Shown: one piece after another, positions 31,771-40,134 of the stretch
How the letters are laid out: the number at the start of each line of letters is the position of its first letter
Position numbering within the stretch: position 1 is the stretch's first letter
DNA from: Marmoricola sp.
GTDB lineage: Bacteria; Actinomycetota; Actinomycetes; Propionibacteriales; Nocardioidaceae
Length of the DNA: 64,000 bases
Reading direction: 5' to 3'
NCBI GenBank assembly: GCA_025964775.1
Contig: JAOPYE010000014.1
Coordinates: forward strand, 124,001 to 188,000
Position numbers and translations under genes: made by a program
The notes under the pieces: generated by a model
What the model saw: the letters and a program-made list of their open reading frames with translations, nothing else
Databases searched by the model: none
Told to the model about the DNA's origin: nothing

Positions 31771-33222
31771 TTACGGGGACTCGGGCGGGGCGGCGGGTTG
31801 AGGGGACTCCGCGTGGTCGACGACCGGGTCCTCGTCCGGTTCGGTCGGGTAGTCCGCTGCTCCGAAGCGCTGGATCGGGACCGTCCCGGGTGTGGTCAGG
31901 GTCGGCGCCGGGGCCCGGGTGTCCTCGATCGTCACCTCGACCGGCTCGGGAATCCCGGCGAGGGTGAGCACTGTGCGGCTCCAGCCCGGGGACTCCTCCA
32001 GGGCGCGCGCCGTTCCCGGGCCCATCAGGATCTCGCCGTCCTGGGCGATCGAGCACAGCCGGGCGGACAGGTTCACGGTGGTGCCGACCGCGGCGTACTC
32101 GAGCTGCTGTGCGGTGCCGATCGCACCGACCGCGCACTCGCCGGACGAGATCCCGATACCGACACCGAGCGGTGTTTCCGGCGTCGACCACTTGTCGGTG
32201 ACCTCGCGAACCCGGTTGATCATGTGCCGGGCCAGGCGGAGTCCGACCCGGGTGTGATCCGGTCGGGGGAACGGTGCGCCCACCAGGATCAGGGCGCCGT
32301 CACCGGCGAAGTCCTTCACGGTGGCGCCGTACTCCTGGGCTGCCTCGATCACGACCGCGTAGTACTCCTGCAGCACCTGGACCATGAACTCGGCACCGTG
32401 CTGCTGGGTGAACGTGGTGAAGCCGCGGAGGTCGATGCTCACGGCGGTCAGGCTGTAGATCTCGGTCCGCAGGTTCAGGTTCAGCCCGGACAGGTGCGCG
32501 GTCTCGGCGATGTCGGGCGAGACGAACCGGGCCATGTTGCTGCGCTCGTCGAAGAGCGCTTCCTGCTGCGCGTCGATGATCAGGTGGTCGACGTAGGTCT
32601 GGCGGGTGATCCACTCGATCGTCAGGTTCAGGACCATGCCCGAGAGCAGGGCCGTGACGGGGATGAAGAGCCCGACCGCGAACTGCTGGTTCGTGACGTG
32701 TCCCTCAGCGTGCATCCGGATGACGGCGGCGCCGTCGAGCACGATGTAGGTACCGACGGACGCCAGGGCCACCGTCGGTGGCAGCCGGAACATGGTCAGG
32801 CCGAAGAAGGCCGCCATCGTCACGCAGGCACCCGTGAGTGCCGGGTCGTTCATCTCGTAGGTCAGGGCGACGGCGAGGCAACCGCCGATCAGGTTCGCGA
32901 CCGCCCCCCAGGCCAGGACCTGGTGGCTGCGTGACTCGATGCCGGTCACGATGCCGCCCACGAGCAGGAGCAGAGCCATCAGCGGGATCAGGATCAGCGC
33001 GAGTACCCGCAGGTGACTCAGGGCGCCGAAGACGACGGCGACGAAGGCGCACGTCGCAGCACCGCTGGCGCCGTACATGGCGACCTGCATGAAGGCGCGG
33101 ACGTGGCCACGTCTCCACACCTTGTAGTCGGCCTCGACCGACTCATCTGTGAATGTCAGCCCCCAACGCGTCTCCGGCGAGGAGAGATCGGAAACGACGG
33201 GCCATCCATCGGGCCGGGTCAT
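31771..33222 (-). CDS. Membrane class III nucleotide cyclase
   Basis: This 483-residue protein has about five or six membrane helices between residues 45 and 200, then a linker and a class III cyclase domain at about 255-420. The two metal-binding aspartates are Asp264 (VSIDLRGFTTF) and Asp308 (FAGDGALILVGAP). GTTVNLSARL supplies the transition-state Asn and Arg. The residue before TVN that selects ATP in many adenylate cyclases is not a clear Asp (AAVGTTVN), so cAMP or cGMP is uncertain. The C-terminal tail is proline rich. The cNMP-binding gene precedes it by 9 bp, suggesting a signalling unit. Confidence 0.85.
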   Translation of the reverse strand: MTRPDGWPVVSDLSSPETRWGLTFTDESVEADYKVWRRGHVRAFMQVAMYGASGAATCAFVAVVFGALSHLRVLALILIPLMALLLLVGGIVTGIESRSHQVLAWGAVANLIGGCLAVALTYEMNDPALTGACVTMAAFFGLTMFRLPPTVALASVGTYIVLDGAAVIRMHAEGHVTNQQFAVGLFIPVTALLSGMVLNLTIEWITRQTYVDHLIIDAQQEALFDERSNMARFVSPDIAETAHLSGLNLNLRTEIYSLTAVSIDLRGFTTFTQQHGAEFMVQVLQEYYAVVIEAAQEYGATVKDFAGDGALILVGAPFPRPDHTRVGLRLARHMINRVREVTDKWSTPETPLGVGIGISSGECAVGAIGTAQQLEYAAVGTTVNLSARLCSIAQDGEILMGPGTARALEESPGWSRTVLTLAGIPEPVEVTIEDTRAPAPTLTTPGTVPIQRFGAADYPTEPDEDPVVDHAESPQPAAPPESP

Positions 33223-33231
33223 CGCGCGACG

Positions 33232-33660
33232 TCAGTCACCCTGGTCGTGGTGGACGCGCTCCTCGACGACACCGGTGAGCGCGTCCTTGAAGTGCGGGAT
33301 CTTCTCGTTCAGCGCGGCCACGGCCTCGTCGGTGAAGTGCAGGGCCTCGAGGGGGGTCTCCGTGACGACGGTCGCCGACCGGAGCCTGTGGTTGACCAGG
33401 GCCATCTCGCCGACCAGCTCACCGGCGCCCACCCGGGCGACCTCGGCGCCGCCCCGACGTACCGAGACCTCGCCCGAGAGGATCAGGTAGGCCTTGTCGG
33501 CGGGGGTGTTCTCGGCCATCATCGCCCAGCCCTCGGGCACGGTCAGGTACGTCGCCGCGTCCAGGACCATGCTCATCTCGGCGTCGCTGAAATCGGAGAA
33601 ACGGGCCTTCCTCGCAAGCTGCGCGATACGGGCGTTCTCGTCGGAATCTTTGCCGCGCAT
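33232..33660 (-). CDS. Cyclic nucleotide-binding domain protein
   Basis: This 142-residue protein is essentially one cNMP-binding domain: FSDFSDAEMSMVLDAATYLTVPEGWAMMAENTPADKAYLILSGEVSV, then VGAGELVGEMALVNHRLRSATVV. The phosphate-binding cassette normally reads G-E-[LI]-[AG]-L-...-R-[ST]-A; here GEMALVNHRLRSATV keeps the Glu and Arg. No DNA-binding or enzymatic domain is attached, so it acts through a partner. GAGGAG precedes the ATG at 33660. The cyclase gene follows immediately and could make the ligand. Confidence 0.85.
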   Translation of the reverse strand: MRGKDSDENARIAQLARKARFSDFSDAEMSMVLDAATYLTVPEGWAMMAENTPADKAYLILSGEVSVRRGGAEVARVGAGELVGEMALVNHRLRSATVVTETPLEALHFTDEAVAALNEKIPHFKDALTGVVEERVHHDQGD

Positions 33661-33790
33661 CCACGGACTCCTCTCGTACGACCGCAACCCCGGTCACGCG
33701 GGCCCATCCCCCTGCGCCTGATTGTGGAGGTCGAGGGACCCCTTGTCCATCATCCGGCCGACCGGTCCAGCGCGCCGTGTGCCCGGTGTC

Positions 33791-34372
33791 CTAGGTGCCG
33801 TTGTTGAAGATGCCGGCCCCGTTGCCGCCGTACAGGGCGAAACCCAGCGTGACGATCAGGCCCACCAGCCAGGCACGCTCGAGGAACCGGGCCGTCATGG
33901 CGCGCTGGGCCCGTGTCGGCCCGGTCGCGGTCGACTTGTTCAGGATCAGCAGCACGAGGCCTGTGAAGGCGCCCCCGACCACGTTCGCGAGCACCCCCCA
34001 CACCCAGCCGGCGCTGAGCGGGTCGCCGACGAGGATGCCGGCGGTGCCGAACTGCCAGGACACACCGAAGACCCGCGCCGGGAGGATGAACAGGTTGGCG
34101 CCGCAGACCACGGCCATCGCGTAGGTCCAGGCGATCACGTTCGTCCGCTTCATCCGGCTGCGTTCGAACCACAGCAGGCACGCGATCGGGAACGGCGGGC
34201 CGCCGATGAGCCAGCCGATGAAGAGCCAGCCGTTGGTGGTGGTCGGCGTGTCCTGCAGCGTGAGCGCGATGCTGGGCCCCCACACCAGGCCGAGGACCAG
34301 GAAGAAGACCGCAGCGACCGAGGTGGCGATGGCGAACCGGCGCCGAGTCGTCAGAGTCGGGCTGGTCCGCAT
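33791..34372 (-). CDS. Polytopic membrane protein of unknown function
   Basis: This 193-residue protein has four to five hydrophobic segments: FAIATSVAAVFFLVLGLVW, NGWLFIGWLIGGPPFPIACLLW, VIAWTYAMAVVCGANLFIL, GWVWGVLANVVGGAFTGLVLLIL and ERAWLVGLIVTLGFALY. No catalytic motif or known family was recognised. The ATG at 34372 was chosen. The next gene upstream on this strand is the RDD protein, whose stop lies 9 bp away, so the two may be co-transcribed. Confidence 0.65.
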   Translation of the reverse strand: MRTSPTLTTRRRFAIATSVAAVFFLVLGLVWGPSIALTLQDTPTTTNGWLFIGWLIGGPPFPIACLLWFERSRMKRTNVIAWTYAMAVVCGANLFILPARVFGVSWQFGTAGILVGDPLSAGWVWGVLANVVGGAFTGLVLLILNKSTATGPTRAQRAMTARFLERAWLVGLIVTLGFALYGGNGAGIFNNGT

Positions 34373-34381
34373 GCGGCGAAT

Positions 34382-35098
34382 CTACTGGGTCGGGTACGGC
34401 GGCGGCGCGTAGCCGGCCTGCGGGTACTTGGGAGCCGGCACGACCACGGTGTGCATGATCTTGTCGGCGAAGGTCTGGCGCTTGTCGTCCCACAGCGGCC
34501 ACAGGTAGCCGATGTCGCAGGGCAGCCCGTCGAGGATGTGCAGGAATGCGCGCCCCAACGTCGCCCAACCGCCGATCGGCTGTCCGGTCTGTTCGCTGAC
34601 CAGGCGGATGTTCACCCACTGCTTGCCCAGGCTCTGACCTGTCCGGCCCTGGCGGATGATCTGGTTCCAGATGCTGAACCCGATTGCGGCCACGAATCCG
34701 ATGATCCCGAACACGACACCGATGGTGACGGCAGCGTTGCTCGCCCCACTGCTTCCGGCGACCCCGATCCCGATCTCGCCGACGATGTAGCCGGGAATGA
34801 TCAAGATCGAGTCGAGCAAGTAGCCGGCGAACCGCAGTCCCCAGTGCGCGTACGGGCTCGGGGCGTCGTACGCCGACTGCTGGTACTGCCCGTACTGGGG
34901 CTGCCCGTACTGGGGCTGCCCGTAGGCCGGAGGCTGCCCGTAGGCCGGTGGCGGCGCGTAGGTCGGTGGCAGCCCGTACGCCGGTGGCTGCCCGTACGTG
35001 GGCGGTGGAGGATACGCGGGTGGCGGCGGGTAGGCCGACGGTGGCGGCGGAGGTGGCGTGACGGGCTGGTTCGGGTCGGGCTGGTTCGGATCGGACAC
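34382..35098 (-). CDS. RDD-family membrane protein with proline/tyrosine-rich N-terminus
   Basis: This 238-residue protein has a low-complexity N-terminus of about 85 residues built from PPAYGQ/PPPP-type repeats (DNA repeats near 34870-34960), then an RDD domain: AHWGLRFAGYLLDSILI (the Arg and Asp that name the family), two or three TM helices, RQGRTGQSLGKQWVNIRLV, and a C-terminal GYLWPLWDDKRQTFADKIMHTVVV signature. RDD proteins sit in the cell membrane; some act in ion homeostasis, but most are unknown. The GTG at 35098 has AGGAGG 6 bp upstream, which decides the start over an upstream in-frame codon. Confidence 0.85.
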   Translation of the reverse strand: MSDPNQPDPNQPVTPPPPPPSAYPPPPAYPPPPTYGQPPAYGLPPTYAPPPAYGQPPAYGQPQYGQPQYGQYQQSAYDAPSPYAHWGLRFAGYLLDSILIIPGYIVGEIGIGVAGSSGASNAAVTIGVVFGIIGFVAAIGFSIWNQIIRQGRTGQSLGKQWVNIRLVSEQTGQPIGGWATLGRAFLHILDGLPCDIGYLWPLWDDKRQTFADKIMHTVVVPAPKYPQAGYAPPPYPTQ

Positions 35099-35192
35099 GC
35101 GAATCCTCCTGCAGTCGAGTGGCACTGACGCTAGGTCATGCGGGCGGCAGAGGCGAACGACTCTCCGCAGCCCGGGCCCCGTCTGGTGGGAC

Positions 35193-35693
35193 TCAGAAAC
35201 GGACGCCGGGCAGGTAGAGGACAGCCGTGTTCATGGCCTTGTCGGCGAAGGTCTGGCGCTTCTTGTCCCAGAGCGGCCACAGGTACCCGAGGCCGAACGG
35301 CACGCAGTCCAGCACGTGCATCACGTAACGCCCGAAGGTCGCGAGACCGCCGATCGGACGAGCGTCGTTCATCGAGAGGACCAGGATTCCGAAGCACTGC
35401 TTGCCGATGCTGGCGCCGTGGCGACCTTGGCGCACGATGCTGTTCCAGATCGCGAACACCAGGGACGCGATCGACACCGCGAGCCCGACCAGGTCGGCGA
35501 TCAGCCTGACCACGAGACCGGAGTGGGGATCAGTAGCGATCGACGTGATGATCACCGTCAGCACCACGAACGGGAGCTGCAGGCCGGTGTCGAGAAGGGC
35601 GGCACCGACTCGACGGCCCCAGTGCGCCCAGGGTTCGACGAACGGCTCGGGCTCCGCACCCGTGTGGACGGTCGTCGGGTAGGTGTCGGTCAT
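35193..35693 (-). CDS. RDD-family membrane protein, paralogue of the neighbour
   Basis: This 166-residue RDD protein (AHWGRRVGAALLDTGLQL, then RQGRHGASIGKQCFGILVL and GYLWPLWDKKRQTFADKAMNTAVL) lacks the long repetitive N-terminus of the neighbouring RDD gene, but shares its C-terminal signature almost word for word. A tandem duplication is likely. Three TM segments are predicted. GGAGG precedes the ATG at 35693. It lies 94 bp upstream of the sister gene on the same strand. Confidence 0.85.
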   Translation of the reverse strand: MTDTYPTTVHTGAEPEPFVEPWAHWGRRVGAALLDTGLQLPFVVLTVIITSIATDPHSGLVVRLIADLVGLAVSIASLVFAIWNSIVRQGRHGASIGKQCFGILVLSMNDARPIGGLATFGRYVMHVLDCVPFGLGYLWPLWDKKRQTFADKAMNTAVLYLPGVRF

Positions 35694-35801
35694 GGTGCTG
35701 CCTCCTGGGATGGACGTCCCCGACCCTAGGGACAAAAGGCGCATAAGTCTCAAGATCGACATATTCTCGAACTGGAAGGCGAGGTCTGTCCAGCAACTAA
35801 A

Positions 35802-35815
35802 AGTCAGGCTTGACT
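35802..35815. promoter_or_regulatory. TetR-type operator candidate for the Atu-like operon
   Basis: AGTCA-GGCT-TGACT is a perfect 5+5 inverted repeat 31 bp before the TetR start. Its second arm overlaps a -35-like TTGACT. TetR autorepression with control of the whole downstream operon is likely but unproven. Confidence 0.5.
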
Positions 35816-35845
35816 GTTTGTTGTTTACCGGGTCACGATGGTGCG

Positions 35846-36457
35846 GTGACGACCACCCGGGTTCCCCAGGAGGAGCGGACGCGTGCCATGCGTCAGCGCC
35901 TGCTCGAGGCGACCGCCCAGTGCCTGGTCGACTGCGGCTGGAGCAGGACCTCGACCACGCTGGTCTCCCAGCGCGCGGGCGTGAGTCGCGGAGCGCAGCT
36001 GCACCACTTCCCGACCAAGAACGACCTGGTGATCGCCGCCGTCGAGCACCTGGCGCTTCTGCGGCGCGACGAGCTCGCCCAGGCTGCTGCCACGCTGCCC
36101 GACGGACCCGCTCGCACCCGAGCGGTCCTGGAGATGCTCGGCGAGCACTTCACCTCCGACGTCTTCGTGGCCGCCCTGGAGCTGTGGGTCGCTGCCCGCA
36201 GCGACCCGACGCTCCTCGCCGCCCTCGGCCCGTTCGAGCAGGTCACGGGCCGGGAGACGCACAAGCTGACCGTGAAGATGCTCGCCGCGGACGAGTCGCA
36301 GCCCGGGGCCCGCGAGCTGGTCCAGGCGACGCTCGACCTGATCCGAGGTCTCGGCCTGGCCAACACGATCAGCAACGACCAGAAACGGCGCTCGAAGATC
36401 CTCGACCGCTGGGCCGCCGTCCTCGAGGACGAACTACCCCGACGGGAGTCAGCATGA
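35846..36457 (+). CDS. TetR-family regulator, first gene of the Atu-like operon
   Basis: This 203-residue TetR protein has the HTH at residues 15-60 (RQRLLEATAQCLVDCGWSRTSTTLVSQRAGVSRGAQLHHFPTKNDLV) and a ligand domain typical of actinobacterial fatty-acid/CoA-responsive TetRs. The GTG at 35846 was chosen. The region just upstream lacks a ribosome site, so the transcript may be leaderless. The operator-like palindrome lies 31 bp upstream, and the next gene overlaps by ATGA. It probably represses the operon until an acyl-CoA intermediate appears. Confidence 0.88.
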   Translation: MTTTRVPQEERTRAMRQRLLEATAQCLVDCGWSRTSTTLVSQRAGVSRGAQLHHFPTKNDLVIAAVEHLALLRRDELAQAAATLPDGPARTRAVLEMLGEHFTSDVFVAALELWVAARSDPTLLAALGPFEQVTGRETHKLTVKMLAADESQPGARELVQATLDLIRGLGLANTISNDQKRRSKILDRWAAVLEDELPRRESA

Positions 36458-37257
36458 ACCGAGGAACCAACGCTGTGCTGGAACAGGTCCTGGTCGACCT
36501 CAGCGCCGAGGGAGATGCCCTGGCGACACTGGTCTCGGGGCTGGACGAGGCCGGCTGGCGCACGATGACGCCGGCGGAGGGCTGGGACATCGCCACCACG
36601 ATCGTGCACCTGGCGTGGACCGACGAGAGCGCGATCGCCGCGGGCACCGACAAGGAGGCCTGGGACGCCCTGGTCCTCGAGGCGATGGCTGACCCGAACG
36701 GCTTCGTCGATGCCCAGGCCTTTGAGGGCGCCGAGGCATCGGGAGCCGAGATCTTCGCCCGCTGGCAGGCCGGTCGCCCGGCGTTGGTCACCATGCTGCG
36801 CGACTACCCGGCGGGGCAGAAGCTCCCGTGGTACGGGCCGCCGATGAGCCCCGCCTCGATGGCGACCGCACGTTTCATGGAGACCTGGGCGCACGCGCTC
36901 GACGTCGCCGATGCGCTAGGAGTGAAGCTGGAGCCCACCGACCGGCTGCGGCACGTCACCCACCTCGGCGTGCGCACCCGCAACTACGCGTACAGCGTGC
37001 ACCAGCTCGAACCGCCGACCGAGGAGTTCCGGATCGACCTGGTCTCACCGTCGGGCGAGCTGTGGTCCTGGGGACCACAGGACGCGGCGCAGACCCTGAC
37101 CGGGTCGGCGTACGACTTCTGCTTGCTGGTGACCCAGCGCGCGCACCGCGACGATCTCGACCTGGTCGCGACCGGGCCCGACGTCGACCGCTGGCTCGAC
37201 ATCGCCCAGGCCTTCGCCGGCCCGTCGGGCGAGGGGCGCGCGGCCACCCATGGCTGA
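36454..37257 (+). CDS. TIGR03084 DinB-fold protein
   Basis: This 267-residue protein matches the TIGR03084 family: TPAEGWDIATTIVHLAWTDESA (first His ligand), MATARFMETWAHALDVADALG and LRHVTHLGVRTRNYAYSVH (further His ligands), characteristic of DinB/MDMPI-fold metal-binding proteins. These proteins often occur in actinobacterial acyl-CoA clusters and are suspected thiol- or CoA-dependent transferases or isomerases. The start overlaps the TetR stop (ATGA) and the stop overlaps the AtuA-like start by 8 bp, so it is part of the operon. Confidence 0.85.
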   Translation: MNRGTNAVLEQVLVDLSAEGDALATLVSGLDEAGWRTMTPAEGWDIATTIVHLAWTDESAIAAGTDKEAWDALVLEAMADPNGFVDAQAFEGAEASGAEIFARWQAGRPALVTMLRDYPAGQKLPWYGPPMSPASMATARFMETWAHALDVADALGVKLEPTDRLRHVTHLGVRTRNYAYSVHQLEPPTEEFRIDLVSPSGELWSWGPQDAAQTLTGSAYDFCLLVTQRAHRDDLDLVATGPDVDRWLDIAQAFAGPSGEGRAATHG

Positions 37258-38995
37258 CGCGGTGCGGATCGGCAACTGTTCCGGGTACTACGGTGACCGG
37301 CTCTCGGCGATGCGCGAGATGCTCGAAGGTGGCGACCTCGACTACCTGACCGGTGACTACCTGGCCGAGCTGACGATGCTCATCCTGGGCAAGGACCAGC
37401 TGAAGGACCCGAGCCTCGGCTATGCGCGCACGTTCGTCGCCCAGGTCGCCGACTGCCTGGCGCTGGCACGGGAGAAGAAGGTCACGCTGGTCTCCAATGC
37501 CGGTGGCCTGAACCCGGCCGGCCTGGCAGCGAAGCTCGCCGAGGTCTCGGCGGCGCTGGGTCTGGACGCCAGGATCGCCTGGGTCGACGGTGACAACCTC
37601 GTGCCCCGGGCCGCGGAGCTCGGCCTCGGCAACGCGCTGACGGCCAATGCCTATCTCGGTGCGTTCGGCATCGCTCGGGCCCTGAGCGAGGGCGCTGACA
37701 TCGTCGTCACCGGCCGGGTCACCGATGCCTCCGTGGTCGTCGGACCGGCGATCGCCCACCACGGCTGGACGCCGACCTCGTACGACGAGCTGGCCGGGGC
37801 CGTGGTCGCCGGGCACATCATCGAGTGCGGCACCCAGGCCACCGGCGGGAACTTCTCCGGCTTCCTCGAGCTGGCGCGGGACGCCACGCCGCTGGGCTTC
37901 CCGCTCGCCGAGGTCGCCGCAGACGGCTCCTTCGTGGTGACCAAGCAGGCCGGTACCGGTGGCCGGGTCTCGGTCGACACCATCACCGCCCAGCTGGTCT
38001 ACGAGGTGCAGTCGACGCTCTACCTCGGCCCCGATGTCACCACCGACCTCGCCTCGATCCAGCTCGACGACGACGGCCCTGACCGGGTCCGGGTCAGCGG
38101 GGTTCGCGGGATGGCGCCGCCGGAGACGTTGAAGGTCTGCGTCAACGAGCTGGGTGGCTGGCGCAACCAGATGGAATTCGTGCTGACCGGCCTGGACATC
38201 GACGCGAAGGCCGCGTGGTTGAGGACCCAGCTCGACGCCCGGCTCGCTGCCACCCCTCCGGCCAGCGTCAACTGGTCACTGGGCGCGCGCCCGGCCGTCG
38301 ACGCGGACACCGAGGAGGGCGCGTCCTGCCTGCTCCGGGTCACCGTGAAGGACCCGTCGGCCGAGGCCGTCGGCAAGCCGTTCACCGCCGCGGCGGTCGA
38401 GCTGGCGCTGGCGTCGTACCCGGGCTTCACGTTGACCGCACCGCCGGGTCGAGGGTCGCCGTACGGGATCTACCGGCCGGCGTACGTCGCCCGGGACGAG
38501 GTGACCGAGACGGTCCACCTCTGGGACGGGCGTGCTCTGGTGATGGATCAGGTTTCGACAGGCTCAACCACCGGGGCTGAGGCAGCGACCGAACTACCGT
38601 CGGTTGAGCCTGTCGAAACCCCGCCAAGGCCCGCCGACGACTCCCCGACCGCGATCCATCCGCTCGGAACGTTCGTGCACGCCCGGTCGGGCGACAAGGG
38701 CGGCGACGCCAACGTCGGCCTGTGGGTCGGCGGTGCACCGGGTCCGGCCCGCTACGCCCGGATCGGCTGGCTGCTCCACCTGATCACTCCGGATGCCATC
38801 CGGGCGCTGCTGCCCGAGTCGGCAGACCTGCCTGTCGAGGTCTACCCGCTCCCGAACCTGGGCGGCGTGAACGTGCTCATCCGCGGACTGCTCGGCGACG
38901 GTGTCGCCGCCAGTACCCGTTTCGACCCGCAGGCCAAGGCCGTCGGCGAGTGGCTCCGGTCGCGCCACGTCCACATCCCCGAGGAGCTGTTGTGA
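37250..38995 (+). CDS. AtuA-like protein (DUF1446 plus C-terminal domain)
   Basis: This 581-residue protein combines the DUF1446/AtuA domain (RIGNCSGYYGDRLSAMREMLEGG..LTGDYLAELTM, VSNAGGLNP, DIVVTGRVTDASVVVGPAIAHHGW) with a C-terminal AtuA-like ferredoxin-fold domain (HARSGDKGGDANVGLWVG). AtuA is required for citronellol/geraniol use in pseudomonads, but its exact reaction is unsettled. Between the domains, residues ~435-458 are encoded by a palindromic repeat (38551-38620). It lies in a run of overlapping genes for acyl-CoA carboxylation and dehydrogenation. Confidence 0.85.
   Translation: MADAVRIGNCSGYYGDRLSAMREMLEGGDLDYLTGDYLAELTMLILGKDQLKDPSLGYARTFVAQVADCLALAREKKVTLVSNAGGLNPAGLAAKLAEVSAALGLDARIAWVDGDNLVPRAAELGLGNALTANAYLGAFGIARALSEGADIVVTGRVTDASVVVGPAIAHHGWTPTSYDELAGAVVAGHIIECGTQATGGNFSGFLELARDATPLGFPLAEVAADGSFVVTKQAGTGGRVSVDTITAQLVYEVQSTLYLGPDVTTDLASIQLDDDGPDRVRVSGVRGMAPPETLKVCVNELGGWRNQMEFVLTGLDIDAKAAWLRTQLDARLAATPPASVNWSLGARPAVDADTEEGASCLLRVTVKDPSAEAVGKPFTAAAVELALASYPGFTLTAPPGRGSPYGIYRPAYVARDEVTETVHLWDGRALVMDQVSTGSTTGAEAATELPSVEPVETPPRPADDSPTAIHPLGTFVHARSGDKGGDANVGLWVGGAPGPARYARIGWLLHLITPDAIRALLPESADLPVEVYPLPNLGGVNVLIRGLLGDGVAASTRFDPQAKAVGEWLRSRHVHIPEELL
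38551..38620. repeat. Perfect 19-bp inverted repeat inside the AtuA-like gene
   Basis: GGTTTCGACAGGCTCAACC (38551-38569) is repeated as its exact complement at 38602-38620, with a 32-bp centre. It encodes the interdomain linker of the AtuA-like protein without a stop codon. It has the look of the dispersed REP-like family seen elsewhere in this window. Confidence 0.75.
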
Positions 38996-40134
38996 GTTTC
39001 TACACCGATGACCGCCGCGCCCTGCAGGCGAGCGCGCGCACTTTCGTCGAGCGCGAGATCACGCCACACCTCCAGGAGTGGGAGGACGCCGGCACGATGC
39101 CGCGCTCGCTGCACCTCGCCGCCGCCAAGGCTGGCCTGCTCGCGCTCGGGTTCCCCGAGGAAGCCGGCGGTGAGGGCGGCGACCTCGCCGATGCCACCGC
39201 GATGCAGGAGGCGTTCTTCGCTGCCGGCGCCTCATCCGGGCTGATGGCCGGCCTGTTCACCCACGGCATCGCCCTGCCGCACATCGTCGCCAACGGCAGC
39301 GCCGAGCTGATCGACAGATACGTGCGCCCGACGTTGGCCGGTGACCTGATCGGTTCGCTCGGCGTCACCGAGCCGAACGGTGGCTCGGACGTCGCCGGCA
39401 TCACCACCTCGGCCGTGCGCGATGGCGACCACTACGTCATCAACGGCGCGAAGACCTTCATCACCTCGGGCGTCCGCGCGGACTTCGTCACGACTGCGGT
39501 CCGCACCGGGGGTCCGGGCCACGCGGGCATATCGCTGATCGTCGTCGACAAGGACACGCCCGGCTTCACCGTTGACCGGTCGCTGAAGAAGATGGGCTGG
39601 CACTGCAGCGACACCGCCGAGCTGTCCTACGTCGACGTCCGCGTCCCGGCGGCCAACCTGGTCGGGGTCGAGAACTCAGGCTTCTACTACATCGCCGAGC
39701 AGTTCGTCGTGGAGCGGATCGGGCTGGCCGTGCACGGTTATGGCATCGCCGCGCGTGCGCTCGAGCTCACCGCGCAGTACTGCCGCGACCGGGAGACCTT
39801 CTCACAACCGCTGATCAGCAACCAGGTCGTCCGGCACAAGCTGGTCGAGATGCGGCGCCTGGTGGAGATCTCACGCAGCTACACCCACGAGGTGATCGGC
39901 CGGCACATCGCGGGCGAGAACGTGATCGCGGAGGCCTGTCTGGCCAAGCAGACGGCGGTCGAGGCCTGCGAGGCAGTTGTCGACTCCGCTGTCCAGCTGC
40001 ACGGCGGCACCGGCTACATGCACGGCACCGAGGTCGAGCGGCACTACCGGGACTCCCGGATCCTGCCGATCGGCGGCGGCGCCACCGAAGTCCTCACCGA
40101 CCTGGCCGCACGACTGTTGGGATACGGCTCATGA
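38992..40134 (+). CDS. Acyl-CoA dehydrogenase (AtuD-like)
   Basis: This 380-residue ACAD has the FAD/substrate blocks GSLGVTEPNGGSDVAGITTSA, GAKTFITSG, QLHGGTGYMHGTEVERHYRDSRI and the arginine-rich helix before it. Length and motifs are typical; it makes a trans-2-enoyl-CoA and passes electrons to ETF. In the Atu pathway AtuD oxidises citronellyl-CoA; an isovaleryl-CoA-type role is also possible. The GTG start overlaps the previous stop (GTGA), and the ATGA at 40131-40134 couples it to the carboxyltransferase. Confidence 0.9.
   Translation: MSFYTDDRRALQASARTFVEREITPHLQEWEDAGTMPRSLHLAAAKAGLLALGFPEEAGGEGGDLADATAMQEAFFAAGASSGLMAGLFTHGIALPHIVANGSAELIDRYVRPTLAGDLIGSLGVTEPNGGSDVAGITTSAVRDGDHYVINGAKTFITSGVRADFVTTAVRTGGPGHAGISLIVVDKDTPGFTVDRSLKKMGWHCSDTAELSYVDVRVPAANLVGVENSGFYYIAEQFVVERIGLAVHGYGIAARALELTAQYCRDRETFSQPLISNQVVRHKLVEMRRLVEISRSYTHEVIGRHIAGENVIAEACLAKQTAVEACEAVVDSAVQLHGGTGYMHGTEVERHYRDSRILPIGGGATEVLTDLAARLLGYGS

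Noticed and set aside
34870-34965. Short tandem repeats that might be a CRISPR or minisatellite
   Set aside because: They encode the PPAYGQ-type low-complexity region of the RDD protein in frame and have no spacers.
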